From: Massiliimalia massiliensis
GTDB lineage: Bacteria; Bacillota; Clostridia; Oscillospirales; Ruminococcaceae
Length of the DNA: 64,000 bases
Assembly (NCBI RefSeq): GCF_900155615.1
Contig: NZ_FUHT01000003.1
Span: 682,001-746,000, forward strand
Direction: 5' to 3'
Positions 24,247-33,085 of this stretch are shown here, in pieces. A model generated the notes under the pieces. The model was not told where the DNA came from and ran no database searches. It saw only the letters and a list, made by a program, of their open reading frames with translations. Positions within the stretch are counted from its first letter, which is position 1. Each line of letters starts with the position of its first letter. Both the position numbers and the translations under genes were made by a program.

Positions 24247-24948
24247 ATGGCGATTTTTCATTCATTTCGAAATTTGACAAAATTTGAGCGGATTTTATGG
24301 CTGGCATCAATCACTGTGATTACCCTTTCCTTCCTCCTAAGCGGAGATTTTCAGGCGCTTACACTGATTGCTTCTTTGATCGGAGTAACCGCTCTGATCT
24401 TTGTCGCAAAGGGTGACGTGCTGGGTCAGATACTGACAGTTGTGTTCAGCATCGTTTATGCTGTGATTTCTTGGGAACTGCGGTATTATGGAGAGATGAT
24501 CACCTATCTCGGCATGACCATGCCGATGGCGATGCTGTCCGTAGTCTCATGGCTGAAAAACCCGTTTGAGGAGAAGAAAAACGAGGTCAAGATTGCGCCG
24601 CTTTCAAGGCTTCGGGCTGTGATTATGGTACTTGGCGCCGCCGTTTCAACAGTAGGATTTTATTTTATCCTCAAATACTTCCATAATGCGAGTCTGGTCA
24701 TCAGTACCATTTCTATTACGACAAGCTTTCTTGCTTCTTACCTAACCTTTTGCCGCAGTGCTTTTTACGCGCTTGCCTATGCCGCGAACGATGTTGTGCT
24801 GATTATCCTTTGGGTTCTGGCGGCTGCGGAATCGCTTTCCTATCTGCCGATGGTAATTTGTTTCGCCATGTTTTTCCTGAATGACCTGTATGGCTTTTAT
24901 AACTGGAGAAAAATGTACAGCAGGCAGCAAAACCGTGCTGCTTCCTAA
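24247..24948 (+). CDS. PnuC-family vitamin/nucleoside transporter
   Basis: A 233-residue integral membrane protein with about seven helices and the family pattern GQIL..VFSIVYAVISWELRYYGEMITYLGMTMPM and a C-terminal NDLYGFYNWRKM. PnuC proteins carry nicotinamide riboside, and related PnuT/PnuX carry thiamine or riboflavin by facilitated diffusion. The substrate cannot be told from sequence alone. ATG 24247 follows TGGAGG. Control by the leader at 24137-24246 suggests sensing of the transported vitamin or its product. Confidence 0.82.
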   Translation: MAIFHSFRNLTKFERILWLASITVITLSFLLSGDFQALTLIASLIGVTALIFVAKGDVLGQILTVVFSIVYAVISWELRYYGEMITYLGMTMPMAMLSVVSWLKNPFEEKKNEVKIAPLSRLRAVIMVLGAAVSTVGFYFILKYFHNASLVISTISITTSFLASYLTFCRSAFYALAYAANDVVLIILWVLAAAESLSYLPMVICFAMFFLNDLYGFYNWRKMYSRQQNRAAS

Positions 24949-25000
24949 AATAACAAACTGGGCCGGCGCGAAAATAGTGCCGGCCCAGTTTGTTATTTTA
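24946..25000. terminator. Bidirectional terminator, 22-bp perfect stem
   Basis: 24946-24967 and 24979-25000 are exact inverted repeats (TAAAATAACAAACTG then GGCCGGC, and complement). The TAA stop codons of both convergent genes lie within the arms. Confidence 0.92.
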
Positions 25001-25157
25001 GGATAGAATATGCAAGGTTTTCCCACAGGACGGTGTCGCCCTCCGTAATCTCAATCGGCAGCAGTGCCATTGCAACGGTGTTTTCCACTCCGTCGTCAGT
25101 TTTCATGACCGCATAGTCTCCATTGATTTTGACCACATGGTAAACGACTGGCTCCAT
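24993..25157 (-). CDS. Small DUF3006-like protein
   Basis: 54 residues starting MEPVVYHVVKINGDYAVMK, with VAMALLPIEITEGDTVL. The pattern of a short beta-rich protein with GDYAV and LP...EGD resembles DUF3006. Function unknown. The ATG follows GGAGGAGATTT, a strong ribosome site. Its stop lies in the terminator hairpin shared with the convergent PnuC-like gene. Confidence 0.65.
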   Translation of the reverse strand: MEPVVYHVVKINGDYAVMKTDDGVENTVAMALLPIEITEGDTVLWENLAYSILK

Positions 25158-25253
25158 CAAATCTCCTCCATTTTGATTGCTGAATATTTCTCACGGTTTG
25201 CTTGAGCAAATATGCCGTTTTTCTTATTGTATCACAAAATGAAACAGGTGTCA

Positions 25254-25973
25254 TCAGTCAAGAACCTGGATCGGCTTCATGTCCCGGTTTCTCAGGTAAA
25301 CGGTAAAGGTATCGTTGCAGTCATAGGTGGCGAGCAGGATATCGTCAATCGTCTTTGCCTTGCTCTGGGCAATCTGTTTTTCCAGCCATTTCTCCTCTTT
25401 TCCGACTGCTTTCAGATGCTCCTTCATGATTTGCCCGTCCAGAATTAGGTTGACGCAAAGTCCCTCCTTCTGCGGGGTTAGATTAAGGTCTTCCGGTGTT
25501 GCGGGGCGCCTGTTCGGATATGGGAGGAAGCTGATTTTGCCGTTGTGCTCCATCACAGCATATTCAATATCCGCGATATCAAAGTAACCGGCATTGCGGC
25601 AGTCGCCCAATAGATCATTTAAATCATATTTGACCTTTTTCAGGCTGTCCTCCAGAATTTCCCCGTCTTCAATCAGAACCACTGATGTGCCGGTTATAAA
25701 CCGGCGGCAGCGGATACTTTTCGTGGTAATCCAGGAAAGAATAATAGAAAGAACGCCATAAACGATCATTGGAACGAGGGTTTTCCAGATATCGGTTTCC
25801 AGGTCTGTGGCCATGACGGCGGAAATCGAGCCGATGGAAATACCGATAATATAATCATAAAAGGAAAGCTGTGAAATCTGGCGGTATCCCATGATTTTTG
25901 TGATAATAAACAGCGCGGCCGCAGAAAACAGCGAACGGAATAAAATTTCCAGAACATCTGATAATATGTCCAT
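25254..25973 (-). CDS. YetF-family (DUF421) membrane protein
   Basis: 239 residues: three membrane helices (about 8-80) with the conserved KIMGYRQISQLSFYDYIIGISIGS, then a soluble domain with GTSVVLIEDGEI and the duplicated DIEYAVMEHNGKISFLP segment. YetF proteins occur near sporulation or envelope genes; function is poorly defined. ATG 25973 follows GGTGA. It shares a 43-nt upstream motif with the BofC-C-like gene leader. Confidence 0.9.
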   Translation of the reverse strand: MDILSDVLEILFRSLFSAAALFIITKIMGYRQISQLSFYDYIIGISIGSISAVMATDLETDIWKTLVPMIVYGVLSIILSWITTKSIRCRRFITGTSVVLIEDGEILEDSLKKVKYDLNDLLGDCRNAGYFDIADIEYAVMEHNGKISFLPYPNRRPATPEDLNLTPQKEGLCVNLILDGQIMKEHLKAVGKEEKWLEKQIAQSKAKTIDDILLATYDCNDTFTVYLRNRDMKPIQVLD

Positions 25974-25980
25974 ACGATTC

Positions 25981-26023
25981 ACCAAGCCTTGGCGGTGCAA
26001 AGGCTCCCTTTCTTCAGGTTTCA
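25981..26023 (-). repeat. 43-nt motif shared with the BofC-C-like leader (copy B)
   Basis: On the minus strand, AAACCT..GAAAGG.AGCCTTTGCA....CAAGGC matches 1315-1357. It ends eight bases before the yetF start. The rest of the 226-bp gap up to tmcAL shows nothing else I can name. Confidence 0.45.
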
Positions 26024-26199
26024 AGCTGATTTTGGCGTGACCTCAAGGACAGCGGTGCGGCAAAGCTGGAAGAGCGAATCCTTCAAACAGTATTTTGCTG
26101 TGTTCATTCCAAAAGCGGCGGCGCCTTGACATATAAAGCCAGTATTTGATCAGCGTGGATAGAAATAGTATGGCTGTTTTTTCTTTTGTTATGAAAAAT

Positions 26200-27378
26200 T
26201 TATTCTATAATAAAAGGGCGGCGGGTGTATTCCTGCCGGCCGGACTGTATTGCTTCACCCAGCGTGGCATACAGGCCGGTCGCGTGCTGCTCAAACAGCG
26301 CGTCGGAAAAACCGGATTTTGCAAGCTGCGCGAATTTTGGAGTGATGGGAATTTCGGCAGATTTTCTTACCCGTCCCAGCAAGTCCATTCCGCGGCTGTT
26401 GCAGGCAAGAATTCTGGCATACTGGGGGCGCTTTCCTGTTTGTTTGATGCCGAGCAAACAGGTTAATAGCGCGCGGCGCAGCCTGGCATTGGAATAACGC
26501 TTGGTAGAGATTGCCTCCAGAAGTGTTTTTGCTGAATTAGCATCCTGCGCAGCATGCAGGATGCGATGTTCCAGTCCCTCTGTAATACCCCGCAGTGTAC
26601 GAAGATCTTCTGGGCCTGCCCGCCGCAGTGTGCTCAGGAGCAGCCGGGAGTAGGGCTCATCCGACAGGACGGCACGCCCGGCTGTTACTTCTTCATCCAG
26701 AATTTCGCGAACTGCTTCTGGGAGAAGGCCGGAGGCCCTGGGAAGTCCTTGAGTACGGATCATCTGCCGGAGGAAGGACGCGCTGGCGAAATGTGAATGA
26801 GCAAGCGGGCTGTCGTGCTCAGCCCCAATACGCCGGATGGTGAGCGGCCTAATAGTGGGATTGACAGTCCAAATTGCGCGGAGATATTCGATTCCCAGCA
26901 TATTGTTCGGCTGGCGGATTATCGGAACCAGCTCCGGGTTTCCTGAATCCGCCACCAAAGCTTCCCGCGCCCGGGGATAAGAAAAACCACTTTTCAGAAG
27001 CGCTTTGATTGTTGGATTTTCCTCGGCCGCTTGGCAGGCTGCCGCGGCACGGGACAATAGCTCAATATCCCCGCATTCGCTCCCGAAACAGAGTGTATCG
27101 ATCCCAAGCTGACTGAGCAGGTAAACAGAAGAAAATGCAAAATCAGCGGCAGGTGCTGTGGCGTAGGGCGTTGGCAGCTCTGCAACCAGATCGGCGCCGC
27201 AGAGTACGGCCGCCTTTGCGCGCGACCATTTATCGAGCAGGGCCGGCTCGCCGCGCTGGGTATAATTCCCGCTCATTACGACGGCAATATGGGACGCGCC
27301 CAAACGCCTGATTCTTTCAAGCTGATATTGATGTCCATTATGAAACGGATTATATTCTGCAACAATTCCTGCAATCAT
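26200..27378 (-). CDS. tmcAL: tRNA(Met) cytidine acetate ligase
   Basis: A 392-residue HIGH-type nucleotidyltransferase-like protein that makes N4-acetylcytidine at the wobble position of elongator tRNA-Met from acetate and ATP. The N-terminus GIVAEYNPFHNGHQYQL contains the HxGH motif, followed by VVMSGNYTQRGEPALLDKW. ATG 27378 follows AGGAGG; an earlier in-frame ATG exists at 27402. It is divergent from ackA, whose enzyme consumes or makes acetyl phosphate, a common clostridial neighbourhood. Confidence 0.92.
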   Translation of the reverse strand: MIAGIVAEYNPFHNGHQYQLERIRRLGASHIAVVMSGNYTQRGEPALLDKWSRAKAAVLCGADLVAELPTPYATAPAADFAFSSVYLLSQLGIDTLCFGSECGDIELLSRAAAACQAAEENPTIKALLKSGFSYPRAREALVADSGNPELVPIIRQPNNMLGIEYLRAIWTVNPTIRPLTIRRIGAEHDSPLAHSHFASASFLRQMIRTQGLPRASGLLPEAVREILDEEVTAGRAVLSDEPYSRLLLSTLRRAGPEDLRTLRGITEGLEHRILHAAQDANSAKTLLEAISTKRYSNARLRRALLTCLLGIKQTGKRPQYARILACNSRGMDLLGRVRKSAEIPITPKFAQLAKSGFSDALFEQHATGLYATLGEAIQSGRQEYTRRPFIIE

Positions 27379-27584
27379 TGGGCCGCTGCCTCCTGTCATC
27401 ATCTCTGTCTATATTTTAAAGTTGAAATCTATGAATTGTGCTAAAATTTGTCCGAAATACTTGTTTTTTTAACCTTCATGTATTACTATATAGTATGGTG
27501 AAGCATGCTGTCAAGAGAGCGGCCGTATAACTGTTCGGTTGCGGGCGTGCTGTTTTTTAGTTTGGAAAGGAAGTTGTTAAAGGA

Positions 27585-28784
27585 ATGAAAGTACTCGTTA
27601 TCAATGCAGGAAGCTCTTCATTAAAATATCAACTGATTGATATGACCACAGAAGACGTCATTGCAAAAGGAAACTGCGAACGGATTGGAATCGGCGGTTT
27701 GATTACGCATAAGCTGGCGGATGGGACAACCATAAAGGAAGAAGCAGATTTCCCAACCCACACTGAAGCGTTTGAAAAGCTTGTTGAGCTGCTGACTACC
27801 GGAGAAAAAGCCGTTGTAGAAAGCCTTTCTGAAATTGCTGCCGTCGGGCACAGAATCGTACAGGGCGGAAAATATTTCTCTGAATCTGTATTGGCAACCG
27901 AAGAAGTCATCGACCGGATCGCAAGCATTTCTGACCTTGCCCCGCTGCACAATCCAGCGCATGTTCTGGCTATCCGTGCCTGCCAGAAGGTGTTCCCACA
28001 GGGTACGCCGCAGGTTGTGGTTTTTGATACGGCCTTCCATCAGACTATGCCGCCAAAAGCATATATGTATGGACTGCCATATGAATATTATGAAAAATAT
28101 CAGATTCGGAAATACGGTTTCCACGGAACCTCGCACCGTTTTGTTACCGGTCGTTTGGGCGAGCTGATCGGCGGTGTAGAGGACAAAAAGATTGTGACCT
28201 GCCACCTTGGGAACGGTTCTTCCATCGCGGCAGTGGACGGCGGAAAATGCGTAGACACCACCATGGGCTTTACCCCGCTGGACGGCCTGGTTATGGGTAC
28301 CCGTTCCGGAGCAGTTGACCCGTCGGTTATCCTTTATATTATGAAGCACGAAAATCTGTCCCCGGATCAGATGAACGATGTGCTGAACAAACAGTCTGGC
28401 TTCCTTGGGATGTCCGGTGTGACCAGCGATTCCCGCGACCTGATTAAGGCCTCTGAAGAGGGAAGCGACCGCGCGCAGGAAACCATTGATAAATTCCGTT
28501 ATCAGATCAGGAAGTATATCGGCAGCTATGCCGCCGCGATGGGCGGACTGGATGCCGTGGTGTTTACAGGCGGAATCGGGGAAAACTCGGATGAGCTGCG
28601 GCATGATGTCTGTGCTGATATGGGCGTTCTTGGCATTAAACTTGACGAAGAGAAAAATGTGGAGCTGAACCGTCACGAAGGGAAAATTTCTGCTGAAGAT
28701 TCCAGAGTGCAGGTTTGGATTGTGCCGACTAACGAAGAACTGCTGATCGCAAGAGATACCAAACGGATTGTAGAGTCTAAATAA
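27585..28784 (+). CDS. ackA: Acetate kinase
   Basis: Interconverts acetate and acetyl phosphate, giving ATP in fermentation; 399 residues. VLVINAGSSSLKY at the N-terminus, RKYGFHGTSHRFV, HLGNGSSIAA and FTGGIGENSDELR are all present. The usual partner pta is not adjacent. GGAAAGGAAG lies upstream. An intrinsic terminator follows. Confidence 0.98.
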   Translation: MKVLVINAGSSSLKYQLIDMTTEDVIAKGNCERIGIGGLITHKLADGTTIKEEADFPTHTEAFEKLVELLTTGEKAVVESLSEIAAVGHRIVQGGKYFSESVLATEEVIDRIASISDLAPLHNPAHVLAIRACQKVFPQGTPQVVVFDTAFHQTMPPKAYMYGLPYEYYEKYQIRKYGFHGTSHRFVTGRLGELIGGVEDKKIVTCHLGNGSSIAAVDGGKCVDTTMGFTPLDGLVMGTRSGAVDPSVILYIMKHENLSPDQMNDVLNKQSGFLGMSGVTSDSRDLIKASEEGSDRAQETIDKFRYQIRKYIGSYAAAMGGLDAVVFTGGIGENSDELRHDVCADMGVLGIKLDEEKNVELNRHEGKISAEDSRVQVWIVPTNEELLIARDTKRIVESK

Positions 28785-28791
28785 TTTTTAT

Positions 28792-28826
28792 AAAAAACAA
28801 CAGGAACTTTGTTTCTGTTGTTTTTG
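28792..28826 (+). terminator. Terminator of ackA
   Basis: AAAAACAACAG pairs with CTGTTGTTTTT. Confidence 0.85.
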
Positions 28827-28850
28827 GTTTATATAAATTTATTTGTTATC

Positions 28851-28878
28851 TTGATTTCTTTGTATATTCTGATATAAT
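28851..28878 (+). promoter_or_regulatory. Promoter upstream of the zinc-ribbon gene
   Basis: TTGATT (28851-28856), 16-bp spacer, TATAAT (28873-28878). Confidence 0.65.
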
Positions 28879-28885
28879 ACGAAAA

Positions 28886-29047
28886 GGGGATGGCGAAAAA
28901 AACGAATTATTTCAATTCATTGCCTCAGAATCTGATGAACAACTCATCGATAGGTTATGGCCTTTAGTATGATACATATTAGGAACGCCGGTCTCAGTTG
29001 CTGTGTTAGCAATTTTTATGCTAAAAATAATGGAAATGACGGAGGTA
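28886..29047 (+). other. Leader or possible remnant coding segment
   Basis: Between the promoter and the zinc-ribbon gene. One frame reads ELFQFIASESDEQLIDRLWPLV and then a stop, continuing in the same frame YILGTPVSVAVLAIFMLKIME. Both halves look protein-like but there is no start codon with a ribosome site. It could be a decayed small gene or coincidence. Confidence 0.25.
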
Positions 29048-29051
29048 ATGG

Positions 29052-29639
29052 ATGATGCAATGTCCCAAATGCAACCAGATGACCCCAGACGACAGTGTTT
29101 TCTGTGAACGCTGTGGAGCATCTTTAAAAGAGGAAACACAAGTGTCTCAGGCAGCTTTTACACCTCAGATGATGGAAGCCTCCCTTTATACGGGAGAGTT
29201 TGCCCCGTTCGAAGCGGTAAGCGTGAAAACGAAAAAGGCGATTGATAAAAAGATGGTCTTTGTGATTGCCGGGGGTGTTCTCATGGTGATAGCACTGATT
29301 GCTGTTACAATTTTATATTTCTCTAATGTAAACAAATTAAATGGAACAATCCAGGAACAGAAGCAGACGATTGAAGATCTCAACGCAGCGATTACAGACA
29401 AAAACGGCAGGATCGAGGAATTAGAGGAAGATGTTGCTTATTGGCAGCTGCAGTCAGCTAGTCATGAAATCGGATATGATTTTTTGATAGACAATATCGC
29501 CTTTGTGTGCGATGATTATTATTCGGCCTATTATCACAAGTATACCTGCAGCACATTCCAAACTTGCGAATCTTATTGGGCGTATAATATAGAGGCCGCC
29601 CGGGGCGATGGTTACCGGCCATGCCCGGATTGCTATTAA
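29052..29639 (+). CDS. Zinc-ribbon membrane protein of unknown function
   Basis: 195 residues: N-terminal double-CxxC zinc ribbon (CPKCNQ...CERCGAS), a linker, one membrane helix (about 75-96), a coiled coil (about 98-136, NGTIQEQKQTIEDLN onward), and a C-terminal domain with HKYTC...C and GYRPCPDCY, which looks like a second metal site on the other side of the membrane. No named family recognised. ATG 29052 follows GGAGG. The terminator after it is the site of IS copy 2. Confidence 0.75.
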   Translation: MMQCPKCNQMTPDDSVFCERCGASLKEETQVSQAAFTPQMMEASLYTGEFAPFEAVSVKTKKAIDKKMVFVIAGGVLMVIALIAVTILYFSNVNKLNGTIQEQKQTIEDLNAAITDKNGRIEELEEDVAYWQLQSASHEIGYDFLIDNIAFVCDDYYSAYYHKYTCSTFQTCESYWAYNIEAARGDGYRPCPDCY

Positions 29640-29644
29640 TAATT

Positions 29645-29676
29645 GAAAAAGGATGCAGTTTCTCTGCATCCTTTTT
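29645..29676 (+). terminator. Terminator of the zinc-ribbon gene
   Basis: AAAAAGGATGCAG pairs with CTGCATCCTTTTT; IS200 copy 2 begins directly after the T5 run. Confidence 0.9.
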
Positions 29677-30428
29677 ATTAGTGTCTTTAGACGGTTGAGT
29701 GCCAGCGGCACGAAACAGAAAACCACCCGCTATGCGGGTGGGAAACAAAAGGTTAAACCAAAAAAATCACCTTTCGTGGTACAATAAGATGTTCAAGCTT
29801 ATTGCAAAAAAAGAAAGGTGATTTTAATGGCAAATAAAACAAACAGTTTATCACACACAAAATGGATGTGTAAGTACCACATAGTGTTCATACCGAAATA
29901 CCGAAGAAAAGCGATATACGGACAGTATAGAGTGGATTTGCAGAAAATCATAAGAACACTGTGTAAATACAAAGGAGTAGAAATACTGGAAGGAAATATG
30001 ATGCCTGACCATGTACATCTGCTTTTAAGTATACCACCAAAAATAAGTGTGTCAAGTTTCATGGGATACTTGAAAGGAAAAAGTGCGTTGATGATGTTTG
30101 ATAAACATGCAAATCTAAAGTATAAGTATGGGAACAGACATTTCTGGGCAGAGGGGTACTATGTAAGTACAGTAGGACTCAATGAGGCAACCATACGGAA
30201 ATACATAGAGGAACAGGAAAAGCACGATATAGCACTGGATAAATTGAGTGTAAAAGAGTATGAAGACCCTTTTAAGGGTAGCAGGTAGTACGAACGCCCT
30301 TTAAGGGGCGGCAAAAGCGGCAAAGGCAATAGGCTTGAACAAAGAGAAAGCCAGCGTCTTTAGGCGCTGGTCGGTATCTGCCCCTTATAGGGGCGAGCAA
30401 ACCACCCGTTTGACGGGTGGTTATGATT
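29677..30428 (+). mobile_element. IS200-type insertion sequence, copy 2
   Basis: Same 752-bp unit as at 82-833, with no difference noticed. It lies between the zinc-ribbon gene terminator and the pyk promoter, leaving both intact, and has the same orientation relative to the terminator as the other copies. Confidence 0.93.
29827..30288 (+). CDS. tnpA: IS200/IS605-family transposase TnpA, copy 2
   Basis: 153 residues, identical in translation to the copy at 232-693, with HVH (62-64) and Tyr126 intact. The ribosome-site hairpin is also conserved (29763-29825). Confidence 0.95.
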   Translation: MANKTNSLSHTKWMCKYHIVFIPKYRRKAIYGQYRVDLQKIIRTLCKYKGVEILEGNMMPDHVHLLLSIPPKISVSSFMGYLKGKSALMMFDKHANLKYKYGNRHFWAEGYYVSTVGLNEATIRKYIEEQEKHDIALDKLSVKEYEDPFKGSR

Positions 30429-30553
30429 TGGGCTTCTTTTTGTAAATCCAAGGTAAAATATTCTTGAAGGAAACGTTGCAGGGAAAAGGAGAATTCGGCA
30501 GAATTTGCAAGAAAAGCGATCAAAATTTAGGATTTTACCTTTGCGGCGAAAAG

Positions 30554-30582
30554 TTGCATTTCGGGCTGGGATTGCTTATAAT
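30554..30582 (+). promoter_or_regulatory. Promoter of pyk
   Basis: TTGCAT (30554-30559), 17-bp spacer, TATAAT (30577-30582). It lies 125 bp beyond the right end of IS copy 2. Confidence 0.8.
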
Positions 30583-30628
30583 AATGCTGAGGGATTTTAA
30601 GATTGACTCGGTTAGGAGAAGAAGAGAG

Positions 30629-32377
30629 ATGCGAAAGACAAAGATTATCTGTACAATGGGGCCTGCCAACGACGACGAGCAGGTGCTGAGAAAGCTGATG
30701 CTGGAGGGAATGGATGCGGCACGGTTTAACTTTTCTCATGCAGACCATGCTTCCCACAAGAAAAAGTTCGATATGATAGTTAAGCTCAGGAAAGAGCTCA
30801 ATCTTCCGATTGCCACTATTTTGGATACCAAAGGCCCGGAAATTCGGATTGGCACCTTTGAGGACGGAAAGGTAGAACTGAAAAAGGGGAATATATTTAC
30901 CCTGACAACCCGCAAGGTGGCTGGTACGGAGAATATTGTCAGCATCACCTACCAGGATCTTCCGAAGGATATTGTGCCGGGTGCGGTTGTGCTGCTGGAT
31001 GACGGTCTGATAGAGCTTCAGGTTGTAACGGTAACGGACACGGATATTACCTGTAAAATTATGAACAGCGGTTCCCTTTCTAACAGCAAGGGAATCAATG
31101 TCCCAGGGACAAGGCTAAGCATGCCATTTATCAGTGAACGGGACCGGTCTGATATCATTTTTGGCATTGAAACCGGATTTGACTATATTGCCGCCTCCTT
31201 TACCCGCAGTGCGGAGGATGTTTTGGAGGTTCGCAAAATATTAGAGGAATATCATTGCCATCATATTAATATTATTGCAAAGATAGAGAATGCAGAAGGG
31301 GTTCAGAATATTGATGAAATCATCCGGGTAGCGGATGGAATCATGGTGGCCCGCGGCGATATGGGAGTAGAAATCCCGATGGAGGATGTCCCCGTGCTGC
31401 AAAAGATGATCATCAAAAAAGCCTATATGGCGGGCAAACAGGTTGTGACAGCAACCCAGATGCTCGATTCCATGATGAAAAATCCGCGCCCGACCAGAGC
31501 AGAAGCAACGGATGTTGCCAACGCCATTTACGATGGAACAAGCGTCATCATGCTGTCCGGGGAAACTGCGGCGGGGCAGTACCCGGTGGAGGCGCTCAAA
31601 ACCATGGTTCGGATTGCGGTATCGGCAGAAGAGGACATCGATTATATCAAACGGTTTAACCTGTTAACCGGCGTCGGCGGGGTGGACGTTACCAATGCGA
31701 TCTCCCATGCTACCTGCACCACAGCGCATGATTTGGGCGCGGCTGCAATTGTAACTGTAACAAAATCCGGCAAAACCGCCCGGATGATCTCCAAGTTCCG
31801 TCCGAAATACCCGATTATCGGCTGTACTACACAGGAGGTTGTCTGGCGGCAGTTAAACCTGTCCTGGGGTGTAAAGCCGCTGTTGGTGGAAGAAAAAAGT
31901 ATGGCGGATGAATTGTTTGACCATGCGGTTGATACGGCGGAAAAAGCCGGTTATCTCCAGAGCGGGGATCTGGTGGTTATTACTGCGGGAGTTCCGCTTG
32001 GCATCTCCGGTACTACCAATATGATGAAGGTTCATGTCGTAGGCCATATCCTGGTCTCCGGGCAGGGAATTACCAGCCAGCAGGTGACTGCGCGTCTCTG
32101 TGTCTGCCGGGATGAGCAGGAAGCGGCAGCACAGTTTAAGGATGGGGATATTTTGGTAATTCCGAAAACCTCTAACCAGCTCATGCCGCTGCTCAGAAAC
32201 GCTGCCGGAATTATCACCGAAGAAGGGGGAACCAATTCTCATGCAGCCATTGCCGGTATGGCGATGGATCTGCCGGTCATAGTCGGCGCGCGGGACGCAA
32301 CCAAAATCTTGAAAACCGGCGCTGTGGTAAAGATGGAGGCAGAAAAGGGAACGGTTAGCTGTAACCATGAGTCATGA
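30629..32377 (+). CDS. pyk: Pyruvate kinase with C-terminal phosphohistidine-like domain
   Basis: Final ATP-yielding glycolytic step; 582 residues, the longer Bacillus type. KIICTMGPA at the N-terminus, IIAKIENAEGVQN (catalytic Lys and metal Glu), MVARGDMGVEIP, and MLSGETAAGQYP. The extra C-terminal domain has the PEP-utiliser pattern GIITEEGGTNSHAAIAG. ATG 30629 begins the family N-terminus; GGAGAAGAAGAG is upstream. Its last 11 bases overlap alkD. Confidence 0.97.
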   Translation: MRKTKIICTMGPANDDEQVLRKLMLEGMDAARFNFSHADHASHKKKFDMIVKLRKELNLPIATILDTKGPEIRIGTFEDGKVELKKGNIFTLTTRKVAGTENIVSITYQDLPKDIVPGAVVLLDDGLIELQVVTVTDTDITCKIMNSGSLSNSKGINVPGTRLSMPFISERDRSDIIFGIETGFDYIAASFTRSAEDVLEVRKILEEYHCHHINIIAKIENAEGVQNIDEIIRVADGIMVARGDMGVEIPMEDVPVLQKMIIKKAYMAGKQVVTATQMLDSMMKNPRPTRAEATDVANAIYDGTSVIMLSGETAAGQYPVEALKTMVRIAVSAEEDIDYIKRFNLLTGVGGVDVTNAISHATCTTAHDLGAAAIVTVTKSGKTARMISKFRPKYPIIGCTTQEVVWRQLNLSWGVKPLLVEEKSMADELFDHAVDTAEKAGYLQSGDLVVITAGVPLGISGTTNMMKVHVVGHILVSGQGITSQQVTARLCVCRDEQEAAAQFKDGDILVIPKTSNQLMPLLRNAAGIITEEGGTNSHAAIAGMAMDLPVIVGARDATKILKTGAVVKMEAEKGTVSCNHES

Positions 32378-33071
32378 GATTGAACTGCTTGTAAAAGAAG
32401 CATTAAAACGTCTTTCCGAGCCGGGATACCGGGAGTTTTCGCAGGGACTGATTCCTGGCGGATTGCCGCTTATCGGAGTCCGGCTGCCCGCTTTGCGGAG
32501 GCTCGCCAAGGAGGTGGCGGTGCGCTCGGACTGGCAGAGTTATCTGACTGATTGTCCGGAGCAGTATTTTGAAGAAACCATGCTGAAAGGGATGGTTATT
32601 GGAAAGGCAAACCTCTCTTTAGAGGAGCGGCTGTCCTGGATAGCTTGGTTTGTTCCCAAAATTGACAACTGGTCGGTCTGTGACAGCTTTTGCGCCGGGC
32701 TAAAGCCGGTGCAGAAGGATAGGGAACAGGTATGGGGATTTTTGCAGCCCTACCTTGTATCTGAGAAGGAGTTTGAGGCCCGGTTTGGAGCGGTGATGCT
32801 GCTTGATCATTACATTGTCCCGGAATGGATTGACCGGGTGCTTGCGGCATTGTCCGGGGTGAAACAGCCGGGGTATTATGTAAAGATGGCGGTCGGATGG
32901 GCGCTGTCGGTCTGTTATGTCAAATTCCCGAATCAGACGTTTCCCTATCTGACCGGGAATGAAATTGATCCGGAAACACGGAAAAAAGCGCTGCAGAAGA
33001 TTACAGAGTCCCGCCGGATAAGCGGGGAGCAGAGGGAACTGATCCGCCGGATGAGGCGGGAGATTTCCTGA
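32367..33071 (+). CDS. AlkD-like DNA alkylation repair protein
   Basis: 234 residues of HEAT-like helices. The family excises bulky or cationic alkylated bases without base flipping. The RLPALRRLAKE segment, the WSVCDSF segment with the active-site Asp, and the ADH-like AVGWALSVCYVKFP region fit AlkD. It overlaps the pyk stop by 11 bases and is therefore translationally coupled. Usual length for the family. Confidence 0.88.
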   Translation: MSHEIELLVKEALKRLSEPGYREFSQGLIPGGLPLIGVRLPALRRLAKEVAVRSDWQSYLTDCPEQYFEETMLKGMVIGKANLSLEERLSWIAWFVPKIDNWSVCDSFCAGLKPVQKDREQVWGFLQPYLVSEKEFEARFGAVMLLDHYIVPEWIDRVLAALSGVKQPGYYVKMAVGWALSVCYVKFPNQTFPYLTGNEIDPETRKKALQKITESRRISGEQRELIRRMRREIS

Positions 33072-33085
33072 CAGGAGGAATCAGC

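Noticed and set aside
27621-28676. Minus-strand open frame of 351 codons opposite ackA
   Set aside because: Shadow of a fully conserved acetate kinase gene.
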